Positions 48,201 through 51,625 are shown, numbered from the stretch's first letter. The stretch: 64,000 nucleotides of DNA from Cepaea nemoralis (GCA_014155875.1 JACEFZ010028134.1:248001-312000); one strand, 5' to 3'. Numbers and translations: made by a program. Notes: a model not told the origin generated them from the sequence alone.

Positions 48201-49494
48201 CCATCAACTTGTACAGCTTTATGCCAGTGCAAAACAGTGAATGTATTTTTTGCCCGTACCAGATTTTGTCTTGATCATTTAGCCACTTCTTCGCTGCATG
48301 AATCACTTCTTTATCATCTTCAAACCTTGTCCATGGAGTGTATTTTTAAGTGGACCAAATAGATGAAAAATCAGAGTATGCTAAATCAGGACTATAGGGT
48401 GGATGGGATAGTACAGTCCAACTTAATTTAATGATTGCTTCCAGTGTTGCCAGACTTTTGTGAGGACGCACATTGTCGTGTAGGAGACTTCAAGAAACTC
48501 ATCTTGTGCAAACCTTAGAAAATCCAAGAGTTTTTATAACTGCATTTGAACTACCATTGCTGACTGACAGCTGTAAGGCCAATTGTTGAGTAGTGATTCA
48601 CCCATCAGTAAAAATAATGCCCTCCGTGCATTTTAACATTTCTGCATTGGTGGCTGTGGCAGGACGTTCACAGCGCGACCGATCAAGCAGCTCTGTATGT
48701 CCACTTTCTGATTCTTTGATTCTCTGAACCCAATGACTGACTGTACTCCTATCAACTGCAAAACTTCCATACACAAAACAAAGGCTCTTGTGAATGTTCT
48801 GAATAGTTTCCTTCTCTGCAATGATAAATTCTGTCACAATTAGCTACTTATGACTCAAGTTGCTAACACGCTCCATTTCAACGGTTTAGGGCAGCCACAT
48901 TATTTGGCCGGTTGGGTTGCAATTTGGTGCACACAATTAGCACAGGCCATATGTGAAGTGTGCAAAACTTCATGCTTCTATCGTCTTTATTAGCTGAGAA
49001 AAACGATGTGGTGCATTACTTTCTGAACGACTCTCTATAATGCTAGCTACATACTTTTAACATGAGGTTCAAGTTAATTTTTAAGACTTGTTTTCATTGT
49101 TACTAGTGCATGCTGAATACTGTCTCCTTTGTCCCATGTGAGTTGCTGGTATTATATTCTCTTTTGAGATTTGTTATTTGTACTCGTATTATCAGGAAAC
49201 ATCATATTTTCATGTTATTATTTAATAATTACAGGTATAGGCTAGTTAAGATTTCTTATCTCATCAGTAGTCTTATGGGTCATTCATTATTGTATGAAAT
49301 ATATTATCATTTGTTAAATTCCTTTCTAGGGAATAGGTTCTAGTGGTGGTGGTGGTGGTGGTGGTCGAGGACATGCATCAGCAGCATCTGCAGGTAGTAG
49401 AGGACAGCGTCCAAGGCAAGGGGATCGGCAAGGACAGTATGTGGGGCAGAAACGAGGACTCGATTTCTACTTTCATCACACAACATCACGTTGA
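11434..49494 (+). CDS. cry-dash: Cryptochrome DASH, complete gene of 13 coding exons
   Basis: Joined exons encode 542 aa, the usual size for CRY-DASH. This is a FAD flavoprotein of the photolyase/cryptochrome family; family members repair cyclobutane dimers mainly in single-stranded DNA and may sense blue light. Residues 9-175 form the photolyase antenna domain ([12 protein letters not shown] at 15-26, YCFDPRHY at 42-49). Residues 260-488 form the FAD domain. By alignment from memory to E. coli photolyase, E295 (FELLWRDYF) matches the dimer-contacting Glu274, W336, W379 and W402 match the electron-transfer triad, and N398 matches Asn378. [20 protein letters not shown] (396-415) is diagnostic of the family. 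The tail (489-542) is Gly/Arg-rich and ends [11 protein letters not shown]. The ATG at 11434 is the first in its frame after the stop at 11335 and has A at -3. Introns total about 36 kb. No organelle signal is seen. Confidence 0.97.
11512..12254. other. Intron 1 start, AT-rich
   Basis: Low-complexity AT-rich sequence (strongest at 11850-11960). No repeat or exon recognised. Confidence 0.4.
12255..12478 (+). mobile_element. SINE-1 copy
   Basis: Head with GTTCGAAACACAG at about 12294, the ATGGCAAATTACTGAATG block and the GTCCTGCAAAGGATACGCA end. Lies in intron 1. Confidence 0.85.
12676..13030 (+). mobile_element. SINE-3-like copy, diverged
   Basis: tRNA-like head with GGCTGAGAAGG and a box-B-like GGTTCGATTC at 12732. 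The body includes CTTGGGTAGTGAGATCAGAC and AAAGAGTAGGCC, paralleling SINE-3 at 14850. Confidence 0.6.
13201..13305. repeat. AT-rich palindromic low-complexity tract
   Basis: Alternating blocks of ATTTTAATTTTA and TAAAATTAA that can pair with each other. No GC content to speak of; no coding content. Confidence 0.85.
13558..13780 (-). mobile_element. SINE-4 partial copy
   Basis: Shares CATTGCACTGGGTTTTACCC-like sequence and AACTCCATAACTCTAGCGA with the minus-strand SINE-4 at 40113-40325. The open frames here on both strands are incidental. Confidence 0.5.
14200..14830 (+). mobile_element. LINE 3' end remnant
   Basis: 14235-14330 resembles the RT segment [17 protein letters not shown] (compare the YLG step of other LINE proteins here), with broken frames after it. 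The end (14630-14820: ACCCATGTGTTACCAGGTCC, then CATTCCATAGAAAACA and AATCATGAACAAGTC) matches another copy at 49705-50150. Confidence 0.6.
14850..15263 (+). mobile_element. SINE-3, full length
   Basis: Head GGCTGAGTGGTCTCGAGG with box-B GGGTTCAGGCC at 14912. The long body contains CTGGTCTCTGGGTAGTAAGA and ACCCAAAGTATTTCAGGATC, and it ends in (CTAAA)n. A 5'-truncated copy lies at 61480-61770. Confidence 0.85.
15373..15850 (-). mobile_element. LINE C-terminus with (GAA)n tail
   Basis: A 144-codon minus-strand frame (15823-15389) carries [40 protein letters not shown] and [14 protein letters not shown]. These are the standard C-terminal blocks after the RT of RTE- or CR1-like LINE proteins. 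The 3' end is a GAA repeat (15376-15391). 5'-truncated, with only this part still open. Confidence 0.8.
16062..16325 (-). mobile_element. SINE-5 copy just before exon 2
   Basis: The plus strand shows the reverse complement of the family: CCCATATTTGTATAGACCAATCAGC, then TTTACTGCCCAGGACATTTCCTGG and a tRNA-like head at the right end (ATTCAAACTCATGAGCTC is the box-B region). About ten copies lie in the window. Confidence 0.75.
16368..16540 (+). CDS. cry-dash: cry-dash exon 2 (residues 27-84)
   Basis: Acceptor TTCTCAG|GCC, donor GGCAG|GTAGGT. It is 173 nt, ending after two bases of codon 84. Encodes [20 protein letters not shown] and the FPKTG segment that marks CRY-DASH proteins. The acceptor lies about 40 bp downstream of a minus-strand SINE-5. 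Confidence 0.97.
16674..17222 (+). mobile_element. Internally deleted mariner element
   Basis: Inserted in repeat C at a TA (16672-16673 and 17223-17224). The left end GAGGGGGCTTC and right end CCCCCCTCG are inverted. The coding remnant (about 16905-17135) has the N-terminal helix-turn-helix area ([20 protein letters not shown], then GQAHQVVT). It then jumps to the C-terminal end, so the catalytic D,D34D core is missing. A matching C-terminus is seen in the copy at 21.8 kb. Confidence 0.8.
17223..17465 (+). mobile_element. Repeat C copy, right part
   Basis: Continues from 16597-16672 across the mariner insertion. Contains ACTACAACCCATGG and GTGAACACATGGTAATTTCC, aligned with the copy at 10440-10690. 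Confidence 0.7.
17476..17622 (+). mobile_element. Retroposon R, 5'-truncated copy
   Basis: 3' part of the R family: GTGTCGGCCTAACGGC, ATGTCCGGAAAAACTCC, GATGAACACAGAAGAAGAAG. It ends in the (GAA)n tail. Older than the copies at 43.5 and 47 kb, judged by more mismatches. Confidence 0.75.
18000..18235 (-). mobile_element. SINE-1 variant B
   Basis: Same body as SINE-1 (GTTTGCCATTGCTTTCTGAG) but a different head with CCGGCTCACATA and GATTACGGAGAAAGTCGCTA. Copies also at 25893 (-) and 31072 (+). Confidence 0.8.
18255..18410 (+). mobile_element. LINE C-terminal scrap
   Basis: Resembles the last residues of a LINE ORF2 ([19 protein letters not shown]), followed by AGAAGAAGA. Too short to place in a family. 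Confidence 0.4.
18829..18928 (+). CDS. cry-dash: cry-dash exon 3 (residues 84-117)
   Basis: Acceptor TTGCAG|TGACT, donor AAAGAG|GTAAGC. It is 100 nt and restores phase 0. Encodes [19 protein letters not shown]. Confidence 0.96.
19110..19610 (-). mobile_element. Two LINE 3' scraps
   Basis: Minus-strand translations recall LINE C-termini: [17 protein letters not shown] (about 19330-19110) and [20 protein letters not shown] (about 19610-19410). Both end at (ATC)n-type tails. Frames are broken. Confidence 0.5.
19618..19745 (-). mobile_element. Repeat E copy
   Basis: CGAACGAACAAACTTTATTT and TTGGGCACGCAGGCC. On the minus strand it reads as a retroelement 3' end with AATAAAG and a TTCG-rich tail. 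Other copies at 24594, 58388 (+ orientation) and 60177. Confidence 0.7.
20389..20507 (+). CDS. cry-dash: cry-dash exon 4 (residues 118-157)
   Basis: Acceptor GTGGTAAG|GTCACA after a T11-12 tract, donor CCAAAAA|GTGAGT. It is 119 nt. Encodes [11 protein letters not shown] and [19 protein letters not shown] of the antenna domain. Confidence 0.95.
21275..22135. mobile_element. Mariner-derived fold-back element
   Basis: The left arm begins TTGTTGTTAAGGATGTCAG and continues as a decayed mariner in + orientation. It includes [13 protein letters not shown] (the DD34D region) and a C-terminal RDYIEK at about 21855. At about 21930 it meets an inverted mariner 5' end (GGTGCATGTCAAAAGTGGGG to GACATCCTTAACAACAATAT). 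The two 5' ends can pair over more than 120 bp. Confidence 0.75.
23085..23515 (+). mobile_element. LINE 3' scrap carrying a SINE-2
   Basis: LINE C-terminal sequence (GACATACTGAGTATGAGGCA, GATCAAGAAACTTCTTGGGG) of the family also at 30415 and 43970. It is split by SINE-2 at 23211-23454, which has a perfect 14-bp duplication AGATCAAGAAACTT at 23197-23210 and 23455-23468. Confidence 0.8.
23211..23454 (+). mobile_element. SINE-2, full length
   Basis: Head GGTCAGCATGGCCGAATGGA, central TACAAGTACCTCTGAAGTCA and an A-rich 3' tail. Flanked by a perfect 14-bp target duplication, so a relatively recent insertion. Confidence 0.9.
24207..24355 (+). CDS. cry-dash: cry-dash exon 5 (residues 157-207)
   Basis: Acceptor CCTCAG|TGTGCC, donor TTCCAG|GTGAGT. 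It is 149 nt. Encodes [14 protein letters not shown], a CRY-DASH hallmark, and the linker between domains. Confidence 0.96.
24390..24820 (-). mobile_element. SINE-2 split by repeat E
   Basis: Minus-strand SINE-2 starting about 35 bp downstream of exon 5. Its head is separated from its body by repeat E (24594-24745), with a short shared ACTAC at the borders. Confidence 0.75.
24905..25815 (+). mobile_element. LINE RT C-terminal part with (ATGAG)n tail
   Basis: RT motif [20 protein letters not shown] at about 25029, then [21 protein letters not shown]-terminal blocks [29 protein letters not shown] and [13 protein letters not shown] follow. A frameshift near 25358 and a stop at 25635 disable it. 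The 3' end is GATGA pentamers at 25792-25814. Confidence 0.85.
25893..26140 (-). mobile_element. SINE-1 variant B
   Basis: Contains GTAGTTTGCCATTGCTTTCTG, CGGCCGGCTCACATACC and GGCATTACGGAGAAAAT. Matches the copy at 18000. Confidence 0.8.
26285..26480 (-). mobile_element. SINE-5 partial copy
   Basis: CACCAGCTGCCTTTACTTCC and GACATTTCCTGGTTCTCATTT are shared with SINE-5 at 16062 and 29490. The head is lost. Confidence 0.6.
26500..26775 (+). mobile_element. Retroposon R, diverged middle part
   Basis: CAATATATGGAAGTGAGATTAAGC and TTATGGAAGCCACCTTGGATG align with the R copies at 43453 and 46974 with many differences. No GAA tail here. Confidence 0.6.
26778..27115 (+). mobile_element. LINE C-terminal domain with (GAA)n tail
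   Basis: Frame at 26789-27049 reads [20 protein letters not shown] then [20 protein letters not shown]. This is the conserved C-terminal His/Cys block (HLRTGH...C-X-C...H) after the RNase H of Jockey/I-type LINEs. It ends in AAAGAAGAAGAAG. Confidence 0.75.
27351..27513 (+). CDS. cry-dash: cry-dash exon 6 (residues 207-261)
   Basis: Acceptor TTCCACAG|TTCCAG, donor ACCGTG|GTTTGT. It is 163 nt. Encodes [17 protein letters not shown] and the FAD-contacting [11 protein letters not shown] region. Confidence 0.96.
27700..28190 (+). mobile_element. SINE-1 (+) interrupted by SINE-1 (-)
   Basis: The outer copy runs to 27842 and resumes at 28080. The inner copy (27843-28079) is in the opposite orientation and is bounded by the 9-bp duplication AATGGCAAA at 27834-27842 and 28080-28088. 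Confidence 0.85.
28475..28615 (-). mobile_element. LINE extreme 3' end
   Basis: TCTCATCTCATC followed by CATGGGTATCGAGGTGAAGC: the reverse complement of the 3' end of the LINE at 24905-25815. A second such piece is at 51282-51470. Confidence 0.7.
28616..29265 (+). mobile_element. L2 LINE C-terminus split by SINE-1
   Basis: The first part (28625-28740) reads [18 protein letters not shown]. After SINE-1 (28743-28985) it resumes as [60 protein letters not shown] and ends QQGT with a (TGA)n tail. It is the C-terminal end of an RT-bearing ORF. Confidence 0.75.
28743..28985 (+). mobile_element. SINE-1 nested in LINE
   Basis: tRNA-like head GCAGCGAGGGGTTACGAACG and box-B-like GTTTGAAACACA, then the full body to GTAAAGGATATGCAACTAC. 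Confidence 0.85.
29490..29705 (-). mobile_element. SINE-5 copy
   Basis: TATTTGTATAGACCAATCGGC to CTAGCCACTGCGCCACC. Minus orientation with the tRNA-like head at the right. Confidence 0.75.
30112..30281 (+). CDS. cry-dash: cry-dash exon 7 (residues 261-318), GC donor
   Basis: Acceptor AATGCAG|GCTTGC. The frame requires the donor CTTCAG|GCAAGT at 30282, a GC-AG intron with otherwise perfect consensus. The nearby GT at 30286 would shift the frame and meet a stop in exon 8. It is 170 nt and encodes [19 protein letters not shown] with the dimer-contacting Glu. Confidence 0.95.
30415..30700 (+). mobile_element. LINE C-terminal scrap
   Basis: Shares GATCTGAACATCAAAGAAAACTGG, ATATTGAGTATGAGGCAGGAG and ATCAAGAAACTTCCTGGAGC with the copies at 23085 and 43970. 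Frames are decayed. Lies about 130 bp after exon 7. Confidence 0.65.
31072..31310 (+). mobile_element. SINE-1 variant B
   Basis: Head GGCTTCCTGGCCTAGAGG with box-B-like GTTCGAATCACG at 31161, then the common body and a TA-rich tail. Confidence 0.85.
31440..31660 (+). mobile_element. SINE-5 copy
   Basis: GTGGAGTGGCTAGATGCTTG head, ACCAGGAAATGGCTTGAGC body. Diverged. Confidence 0.65.
31700..32085 (-). mobile_element. Interspersed repeat D, inverted copy
   Basis: Reverse complement of 9055-9395: GGTGTTTCCAAGGCACCAGG, CAACAGGTCCCTTCGGG, GAACCACCAGTCTGCACACC. The two copies are clearly related and neither codes for protein. Confidence 0.75.
32288..32447 (+). repeat. 40-bp tandem repeat, four copies
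   Basis: Units start at 32288, 32328, 32368 and 32408 with GAGATGCARTATGAARATAA. The open minus frame here is a product of the repeat. Confidence 0.95.
32495..32690 (+). mobile_element. SINE-6, tRNA-headed
   Basis: GGCTGGCTGAGTGGATAGAA with box-B GGTTCGATCCC at 32549: a very tRNA-like head. The body after TCTGTCGGGGGC has no other copy in this window. I judge it a SINE, not a tRNA gene, because the 3' half does not close an acceptor stem. Confidence 0.65.
33110..33305 (-). mobile_element. SINE-5 copy
   Basis: Contains TTTAGACCAATCAGCACTTG and GGCTGGCTGCCCTTACTTCC. Ends about 60 bp before exon 8. Confidence 0.7.
33364..33423 (+). CDS. cry-dash: cry-dash exon 8 (residues 318-338)
   Basis: Acceptor TTTTACAG|GCATAA, donor TGGCAGG|GTATGA. 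At 60 nt it is the smallest exon. Encodes [13 protein letters not shown]336 matches Trp306 of E. coli photolyase. Confidence 0.93.
34005..34295 (+). mobile_element. SINE-5, near full length
   Basis: Head TAGCATAGTGGCTAGACACT with box-B GGTTTCGATCTG, body CCTGGGAAGTAAAGGCGGC, end CTATACAAATATGGGTCTAG. Best copy of the family here. Confidence 0.8.
34296..35001. other. Intron 8 remainder
   Basis: A small direct repeat (AATGACATTTTGCTGCTAT at about 34416 and 34499). Nothing else is recognised. Confidence 0.4.
35002..35084 (+). CDS. cry-dash: cry-dash exon 9 (residues 338-365)
   Basis: Acceptor CTTTCAG|AGGGAA, donor CGCCAG|GTGACA. It is 83 nt. Encodes [15 protein letters not shown] and GFMSNRGRQ, core FAD-domain motifs. 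Confidence 0.97.
35391..35675 (+). mobile_element. SINE-2, full length
   Basis: GGTCCGCATGGTCGAATGGA head, box-B GGTTCAACCCC, TTGGGGACGTTAATTACAAG, ACTACGCTTGAGTTCAAAGC and an A-rich tail. Confidence 0.9.
35715..35850 (-). mobile_element. Possible LINE 3' end
   Basis: A minus-strand reading resembles a LINE C-terminus ([20 protein letters not shown]) followed by an AGAAGAAGA tail. Short and uncertain. Confidence 0.35.
35851..36617. other. Intron 9 remainder
   Basis: GTGCGTGCGTGTTTGTG microsatellite at about 36335-36367. No other recognised feature. Confidence 0.4.
36618..36692 (+). CDS. cry-dash: cry-dash exon 10 (residues 366-390)
   Basis: Acceptor GTCTCAG|AATGTT, donor TTGCTG|GTGAGT. It is 75 nt in phase 0. 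Encodes [21 protein letters not shown]379 matches Trp359. Confidence 0.97.
36959..37245 (+). mobile_element. SINE-2 copy
   Basis: GTCAGCATGGCCAAGTAG head with a short deletion, GGTTCAACCCCTACACC box B, ACTACGCTTGAGTTCAAAGC end and A-rich tail. Confidence 0.88.
37300..37505 (+). mobile_element. SINE-5 copy
   Basis: GCTTGAATCTGCATCTGGGC, TGTCTGGGAAGAACAGG, CTATACAAATATGGGTCCAG. Plus orientation, head degraded. Confidence 0.7.
37575..38015 (-). mobile_element. LINE pre-RT/RT fragment
   Basis: A minus frame at 38005-37721 reads [39 protein letters not shown] and [10 protein letters not shown]. This is the conserved segment just before RT motif 1 in LINE proteins. Decayed RT residues continue to about 37575. 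Confidence 0.85.
38443..38562 (+). CDS. cry-dash: cry-dash exon 11 (residues 391-430)
   Basis: Acceptor CCTGTAG|CTGGAT, donor GAAGAG|GTATGT. It is 120 nt in phase 0. Encodes [21 protein letters not shown]402 and N398 are the predicted electron-transfer and flavin-contact residues. Confidence 0.97.
38563..39094. other. Intron 11, degraded repeats
   Basis: 38630-38760 and 38870-39060 look like old tRNA-headed SINE bodies (TTGATAGGGACCTATGCTG; GCCTTGGATCAAAATCCCC). I cannot align them to a family here. Confidence 0.35.
39095..39300 (+). mobile_element. LINE C-terminal scrap with (ATG)n tail
   Basis: Reads [20 protein letters not shown], a decayed form of the L2 C-terminus, and ends at ATGATGATG. 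Confidence 0.5.
39470..40000 (-). mobile_element. Decayed LINE remnant
   Basis: The minus-strand frame at 39717-39466 and the sequence upstream of it contain [24 protein letters not shown] residues typical of post-RT LINE regions. Low support. Confidence 0.3.
40113..40325 (-). mobile_element. SINE-4, tRNA-headed
   Basis: On the minus strand the head reads TCTCCGTTGCGAAGTAGTTA with an intact box B GGTTCGATTCC-like sequence at about 40260. The body extends to about 40115 and matches 13558-13780. The body excludes a genuine tRNA gene. Confidence 0.7.
40511..40684 (+). CDS. cry-dash: cry-dash exon 12 (residues 431-488)
   Basis: Acceptor TTCCCCAG|GGCAAC, donor AGGCCG|GTGGGT. It is 174 nt in phase 0. 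Encodes [13 protein letters not shown], then [19 protein letters not shown], closing the FAD domain. The following intron contains the large 38-bp minisatellite. Confidence 0.96.
40745..43050 (+). repeat. 38-bp minisatellite in cry-dash intron 12
   Basis: About 60 units containing TGATAGTGAACTTTCTTCATG and ACTGACATAGAGTG. Long units are 38 bp and short units 34 bp (lacking ACAT). Diagnostic variants recur at larger spacing: GGGATAG at 42569 and 42797, 228 bp or six units apart; another block repeats after 266 bp or seven units. This indicates higher-order amplification. Confidence 0.95.
43051..43255 (+). repeat. 35-bp minisatellite, six diverged units
   Basis: Units carry GGTTCAAGTACTTATTATTA followed by ATCTTCATGTGCAC. 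They share the CTTCATGTGCACTG part with the adjoining 38-bp array, suggesting one array seeded the other. Confidence 0.9.
43410..44235 (+). mobile_element. LINE C-terminus split by retroposon R
   Basis: The left flank (43415-43452) and right flank (43969-44235) join into a LINE C-terminus: [52 protein letters not shown]. Same family as the pieces at 23085 and 30415. Confidence 0.75.
43453..43957 (+). mobile_element. Retroposon R copy 1 (505 bp)
   Basis: Starts ATTGCTTGGATAGCAAATCC and ends GAACGCAGAAGAAGAA. Flanked by a perfect 11-bp duplication AGATTCCACAA at 43442-43452 and 43958-43968. It contains one 5' unit (the 104-bp unit is tandem in copy 2). An open frame at 43505-43732 ([20 protein letters not shown] to GLPLPSLEG) is kept in copy 2, but similarity is at the nucleotide level throughout. 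Confidence 0.88.
44258..44828. mobile_element. Mariner-derived fold-back MITE
   Basis: Arms of about 165 bp are inverted: the left starts AGGGTAAGTTAATAAGTAAG and the right ends CTTACTTATTAACTTACCCT. Each arm carries the 3' end of a mariner reading frame ([15 protein letters not shown] before a stop, seen at 44685-44730 and inverted at 44350-44400). Central residue about 200 bp, non-coding. Confidence 0.85.
45175..45221. repeat. (TA)n microsatellite
   Basis: About 46 bp of TA dinucleotides directly abutting the 5'-truncated end of the L2 LINE. Confidence 0.97.
45274..46270 (+). mobile_element. Insert with GACCCGGCCCGGCTTC / (CTGT)n repeats
   Basis: Begins TAGCTGACCCGGCCCGGCTT and ends TTTTATAGATATAGAT. 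It interrupts the RT between FIDY and TKAF without a visible target duplication: GACTAC plus ACAAAG rejoin exactly as in the copy at 56650. The left 450 bp is five irregular units of CTGACCCGGC...CTTCRCCCAG plus CTGT tetramers. The right end (GAAAATTTCATCTCAATCGG to the TATAGAT end) resembles common invertebrate non-autonomous repeats. Class unknown. Confidence 0.75.
46974..47689 (-). mobile_element. Retroposon R copy 2 (716 bp, longest)
   Basis: Minus orientation with the (GAA)n tail at the left (TTCTTCTTCTTCG). Flanked by a perfect 11-bp duplication GAAAAGCATCT at 46963-46973 and 47690-47700 inside the L2 LINE. Its 5' end (right side) has 2.6 tandem units of 104 bp. The body aligns with copy 1 from CCGGAAAAAAAACTCC (3') to GATAGCAAATCC (5'). 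Confidence 0.9.
47421..47688 (-). repeat. 104-bp tandem units at the 5' end of R
   Basis: Units start at 47421, 47525 and 47629 with CACACAGTGAGCTTTCGATT. They differ by a few bases (TATACGAGC or TATCCGAGC; CTCTAGGAC or CACAAGGAC). The overlapping minus ORFs of 82-171 codons come from this array. Confidence 0.95.
48076..49037 (-). mobile_element. Mariner element with internal deletion
   Basis: Inverted ends: left GTTTAGAAAGTAATGCACTG, right GTGCATTACTTTCTGAACG, both beside TA. Minus frame 48837-48598 is the N-terminal helix-turn-helix region ([20 protein letters not shown], then [20 protein letters not shown]). The C-terminal half at 48480-48170 retains [14 protein letters not shown] around the third catalytic Asp. 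The first catalytic Asp region is deleted. Non-autonomous. Confidence 0.88.
49330..49494 (+). CDS. cry-dash: cry-dash exon 13 (residues 489-542 and stop)
   Basis: Acceptor CCTTTCTAG|GGAATA; stop TGA at 49492-49494. Encodes a seven-glycine run from (GGT)7 (494-500), an RG/Q-rich low-complexity segment, and the end [11 protein letters not shown], which resembles the DFYF end of vertebrate CRY-DASH tails. It is separated from exon 12 by an 8.6 kb intron. Confidence 0.93.
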   Translation, partial: GIGSSGGGGGGGRGHASAASAGSRGQRPRQGDRQGQYVGQKRGLDFYFHHTTSR

Positions 49495-49704
49495 TTGGCT
49501 CATAAATGAGGGTAGGCCAGGTTTTAGGGTTACTACAGCTCCCTACACATGTATGATTTACAACATGTAACAGTAAATGAAGTTCATATTTTCTAATTCT
49601 TCTTCGATCAGTATCTTCTTATGTTCTGCTGTCTAAACAAACATATTTGATAACTGAATGACACATGAAGAAGGTACAAAGCACAATATATGTATCACAA
49701 CTGC

Positions 49705-50150
49705 TCGAAACACCCATGTGTTACTGGGTCTTTATGGGAAGCAAAGAATTGTAATCCACTTTCCGGAGGTCAGCCGAATTGATATGAACACGTGTTCTTA
49801 AATGTCAGGTGTGCTGGTGCCGAGGTAAGGGGTTCAACCCCTACACTGGACAGTTGGACTAAAATGTTGACCTCTCGTCCTTGACTTGGGGATGTAAGTT
49901 ACAAGTACCTCTGAAGTCAGAGTGGGTCCGCCTGATGGCGAGGGACACTGCTAATAGGGAAAGCTAATCCACACACAAAATTCAGTCCAGCACTACCAGA
50001 AGTAGTGTGTATGGACCACGCTTGAGTTCAAAGCAAGCGAGCTAGGGAAAAAATCCACCTTCCATGTAATATGAAGTGACTAAGGGGAGTTGGTGTGGGG
50101 CCGGCTACTCCATCCCATAGAACACTTTAGCAGAAAAATCTAACCAATCA
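49705..50150 (+). mobile_element. LINE 3' end split by SINE-2
   Basis: CACCCATGTGTTACTGGGTC and CATAGAACACTTTAGCAG, AATCATGAACAAGTC match 14630-14820. SINE-2 sits between them with a near-perfect 11-bp duplication (ATCCACYTTCC, 49754-49764 and 50053-50063). Could form part of the cry-dash 3' UTR. Confidence 0.75.
49765..50052 (+). mobile_element. SINE-2, full length
   Basis: Begins GGAGGTCAGCC; box-B GGTTCAACCCCTACAC, TTGGGGATGTAAGTTACAAG, CCACGCTTGAGTTCAAAGC, A-rich end. Confidence 0.9.
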
Positions 50151-50605
50151 TGAACAAGTCTAAGGATAAGTAGAACAAGTCTAAGGATAAGGAGAACAAG
50201 TCTAAGGATAAGGAGAACAAGTCTAAGGATAAGGAGAACAAGTCTAAGGATAAGTAGAACAAGTCTAAGGATAAGGAGAACAAGTCTAAGGATAAGGAGA
50301 ACAAGTCTAAGGATAAGGAGAACAAGTCTAAGGATAAGGAGAACAAGTCTAAGGATAAGGAGAACAAGTCTAAGGATAAGGAGAACAAGTCTAAGGATAA
50401 GGAGAACAAGTCTAAGGATAAGGAGAACAAGTCTAAGGATAAGGAGAACAAGTCTAAGGATAAGGAGAACAAGTCTAAGGATAAGGAGAACAAGTCTAAG
50501 GATAAGGAGAACAAGTCTAAGGATAAGGAGAACAAGTCTAAGGATAAGGAGAACAGGTCTAAGGATAAGGAGAACAAGTCTAAGGATAAGGAGAACAAGA
50601 ATAAC
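50150..50605 (+). repeat. 21-bp minisatellite at a LINE 3' end
   Basis: About 21 near-identical units AACAAGTCTAAGGATAAGGAG, starting where the LINE 3' sequence ATCATGAACAAGTC ends. Two units carry TAG instead of GAG. Being a multiple of 3, it yields a 157-codon minus frame (LFSLSLD repeats) and a plus frame (NKSKDKE). Both are repeat artefacts. Confidence 0.95.
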
Positions 50606-50689
50606 CTAGCCAACCAAGATGAAAGGAGTCTCTTCTAGAAGAGGGATGATGTGATGCTGAGGAAGTCATAAGGACTCTACATCGCTGAC

Positions 50690-51060
50690 TTACTGTCTTT
50701 CATCGTGGAAAATCTGGAATGTTAGAACTATGTATGAATTTGGAAAGACAGCCCAAGGGGTAGAAGAAATGAAATATTATAAAATAAGCATTGTGGGATT
50801 ATTATAATATGGGGGGGGGGGGGGGGGTTGTGGAACAAGCTGCAGGAGATGGGATGATTTGGTGTGTTCACTGAGGACCTGTGCATCGATAAAGGATAAA
50901 GGGCAGGATAAGAGAAATTGCTCAGAAGGCATGAAAGGACAAACAGAAAAATCCATGATCTGAAAGAACTGTAAACAGTGCATATCAGAATTATAAAACA
51001 GAAGGGTTGAACAGGATATTACTGTTAAGGACAAAAAGGTAAGTGTTATATTGACCACCT
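50690..51060 (+). mobile_element. LINE endonuclease N-terminal remnant
   Basis: KIWNVRTMYEFGKTAQGVEE, MKYYKISIVG matches the opening (WNVRTMYE...GK) of APE-type LINE endonucleases. Frames decay after the poly-G at 50811-50827. Confidence 0.7.
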
Positions 51061-51084
51061 ATATTTTCCCAAGGCACGTTTGAT

Positions 51085-51215
51085 AACTATTTGATGAGGC
51101 TGGGTCAATCCCAGAACCATACTGCTAGGACAAATGCAACCCTGCTGCTACTGGGGATTGAACTCAAGAACACTGTGCTGGTAATGAGTGCACTAGCTAC
51201 TCCACCACATATAAA
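51085..51215 (-). mobile_element. tRNA-headed SINE scrap
   Basis: TGAGGCTGGGTCAATCCCAG to GGGATTGAACTCAAGAAC and CTAGCTACTCCACCACAT: a minus-strand tRNA-like head also seen at 59890-60080. Confidence 0.5.
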
Positions 51216-51281
51216 CTGCATGGTTCAAGAAAAACAACAAATGATATTACAAATGTGTGATGTATGTGTGTGTGTATATAT

Positions 51282-51470
51282 CTCATCTCATCTCATCATG
51301 TTCCTCTTGTACCTTGCGGTGTCGAGGTGAAGTATAAACATCATGAGAGTGCCAGATTATGGGCTTCATGTATCGATATTCCCATGGACTCTGCTATTCC
51401 CTCTGTCCAACGTTTACATGGTCGGCCTCTTCCTCTGTTTCCATCTGGTCTGTACATCATTGCTGATATA
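51282..51470 (-). mobile_element. LINE extreme 3' end
   Basis: (TCTCA)n then CATGTTCCTCTTGTACCTTG, the reverse complement of the LINE tail at 25740-25815. The sense frame recalls GRPRKRW followed by GIxES near the C-terminus. Confidence 0.75.
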
Positions 51471-51477
51471 ATTTTGG

Positions 51478-51625
51478 CACGTGCTTGTTTTAACCTCGAG
51501 CGTAGTCCATACATGCTACTTATTGTAGCACTGGACTTAATTTTGCATGTGGATTAGCTTTCCCTGTTACCAGTGTCCCTCGCCATTAGGCGAACCCACT
51601 CTGACTTTTGAGGTGTATGTAATAC
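51478..51625 (-). mobile_element. SINE-2, 3' half
   Basis: GTGGATTAGCTTTCCCTGTT and GCGAACCCACTCTGACTT; the tRNA head is missing. Confidence 0.8.

Noticed and set aside
50140..50613. 157-aa LFSLSLD-repeat membrane-like protein on the minus strand
   Set aside because: Product of a 21-bp minisatellite, open because 21 is divisible by 3; the array continues a LINE 3' end.
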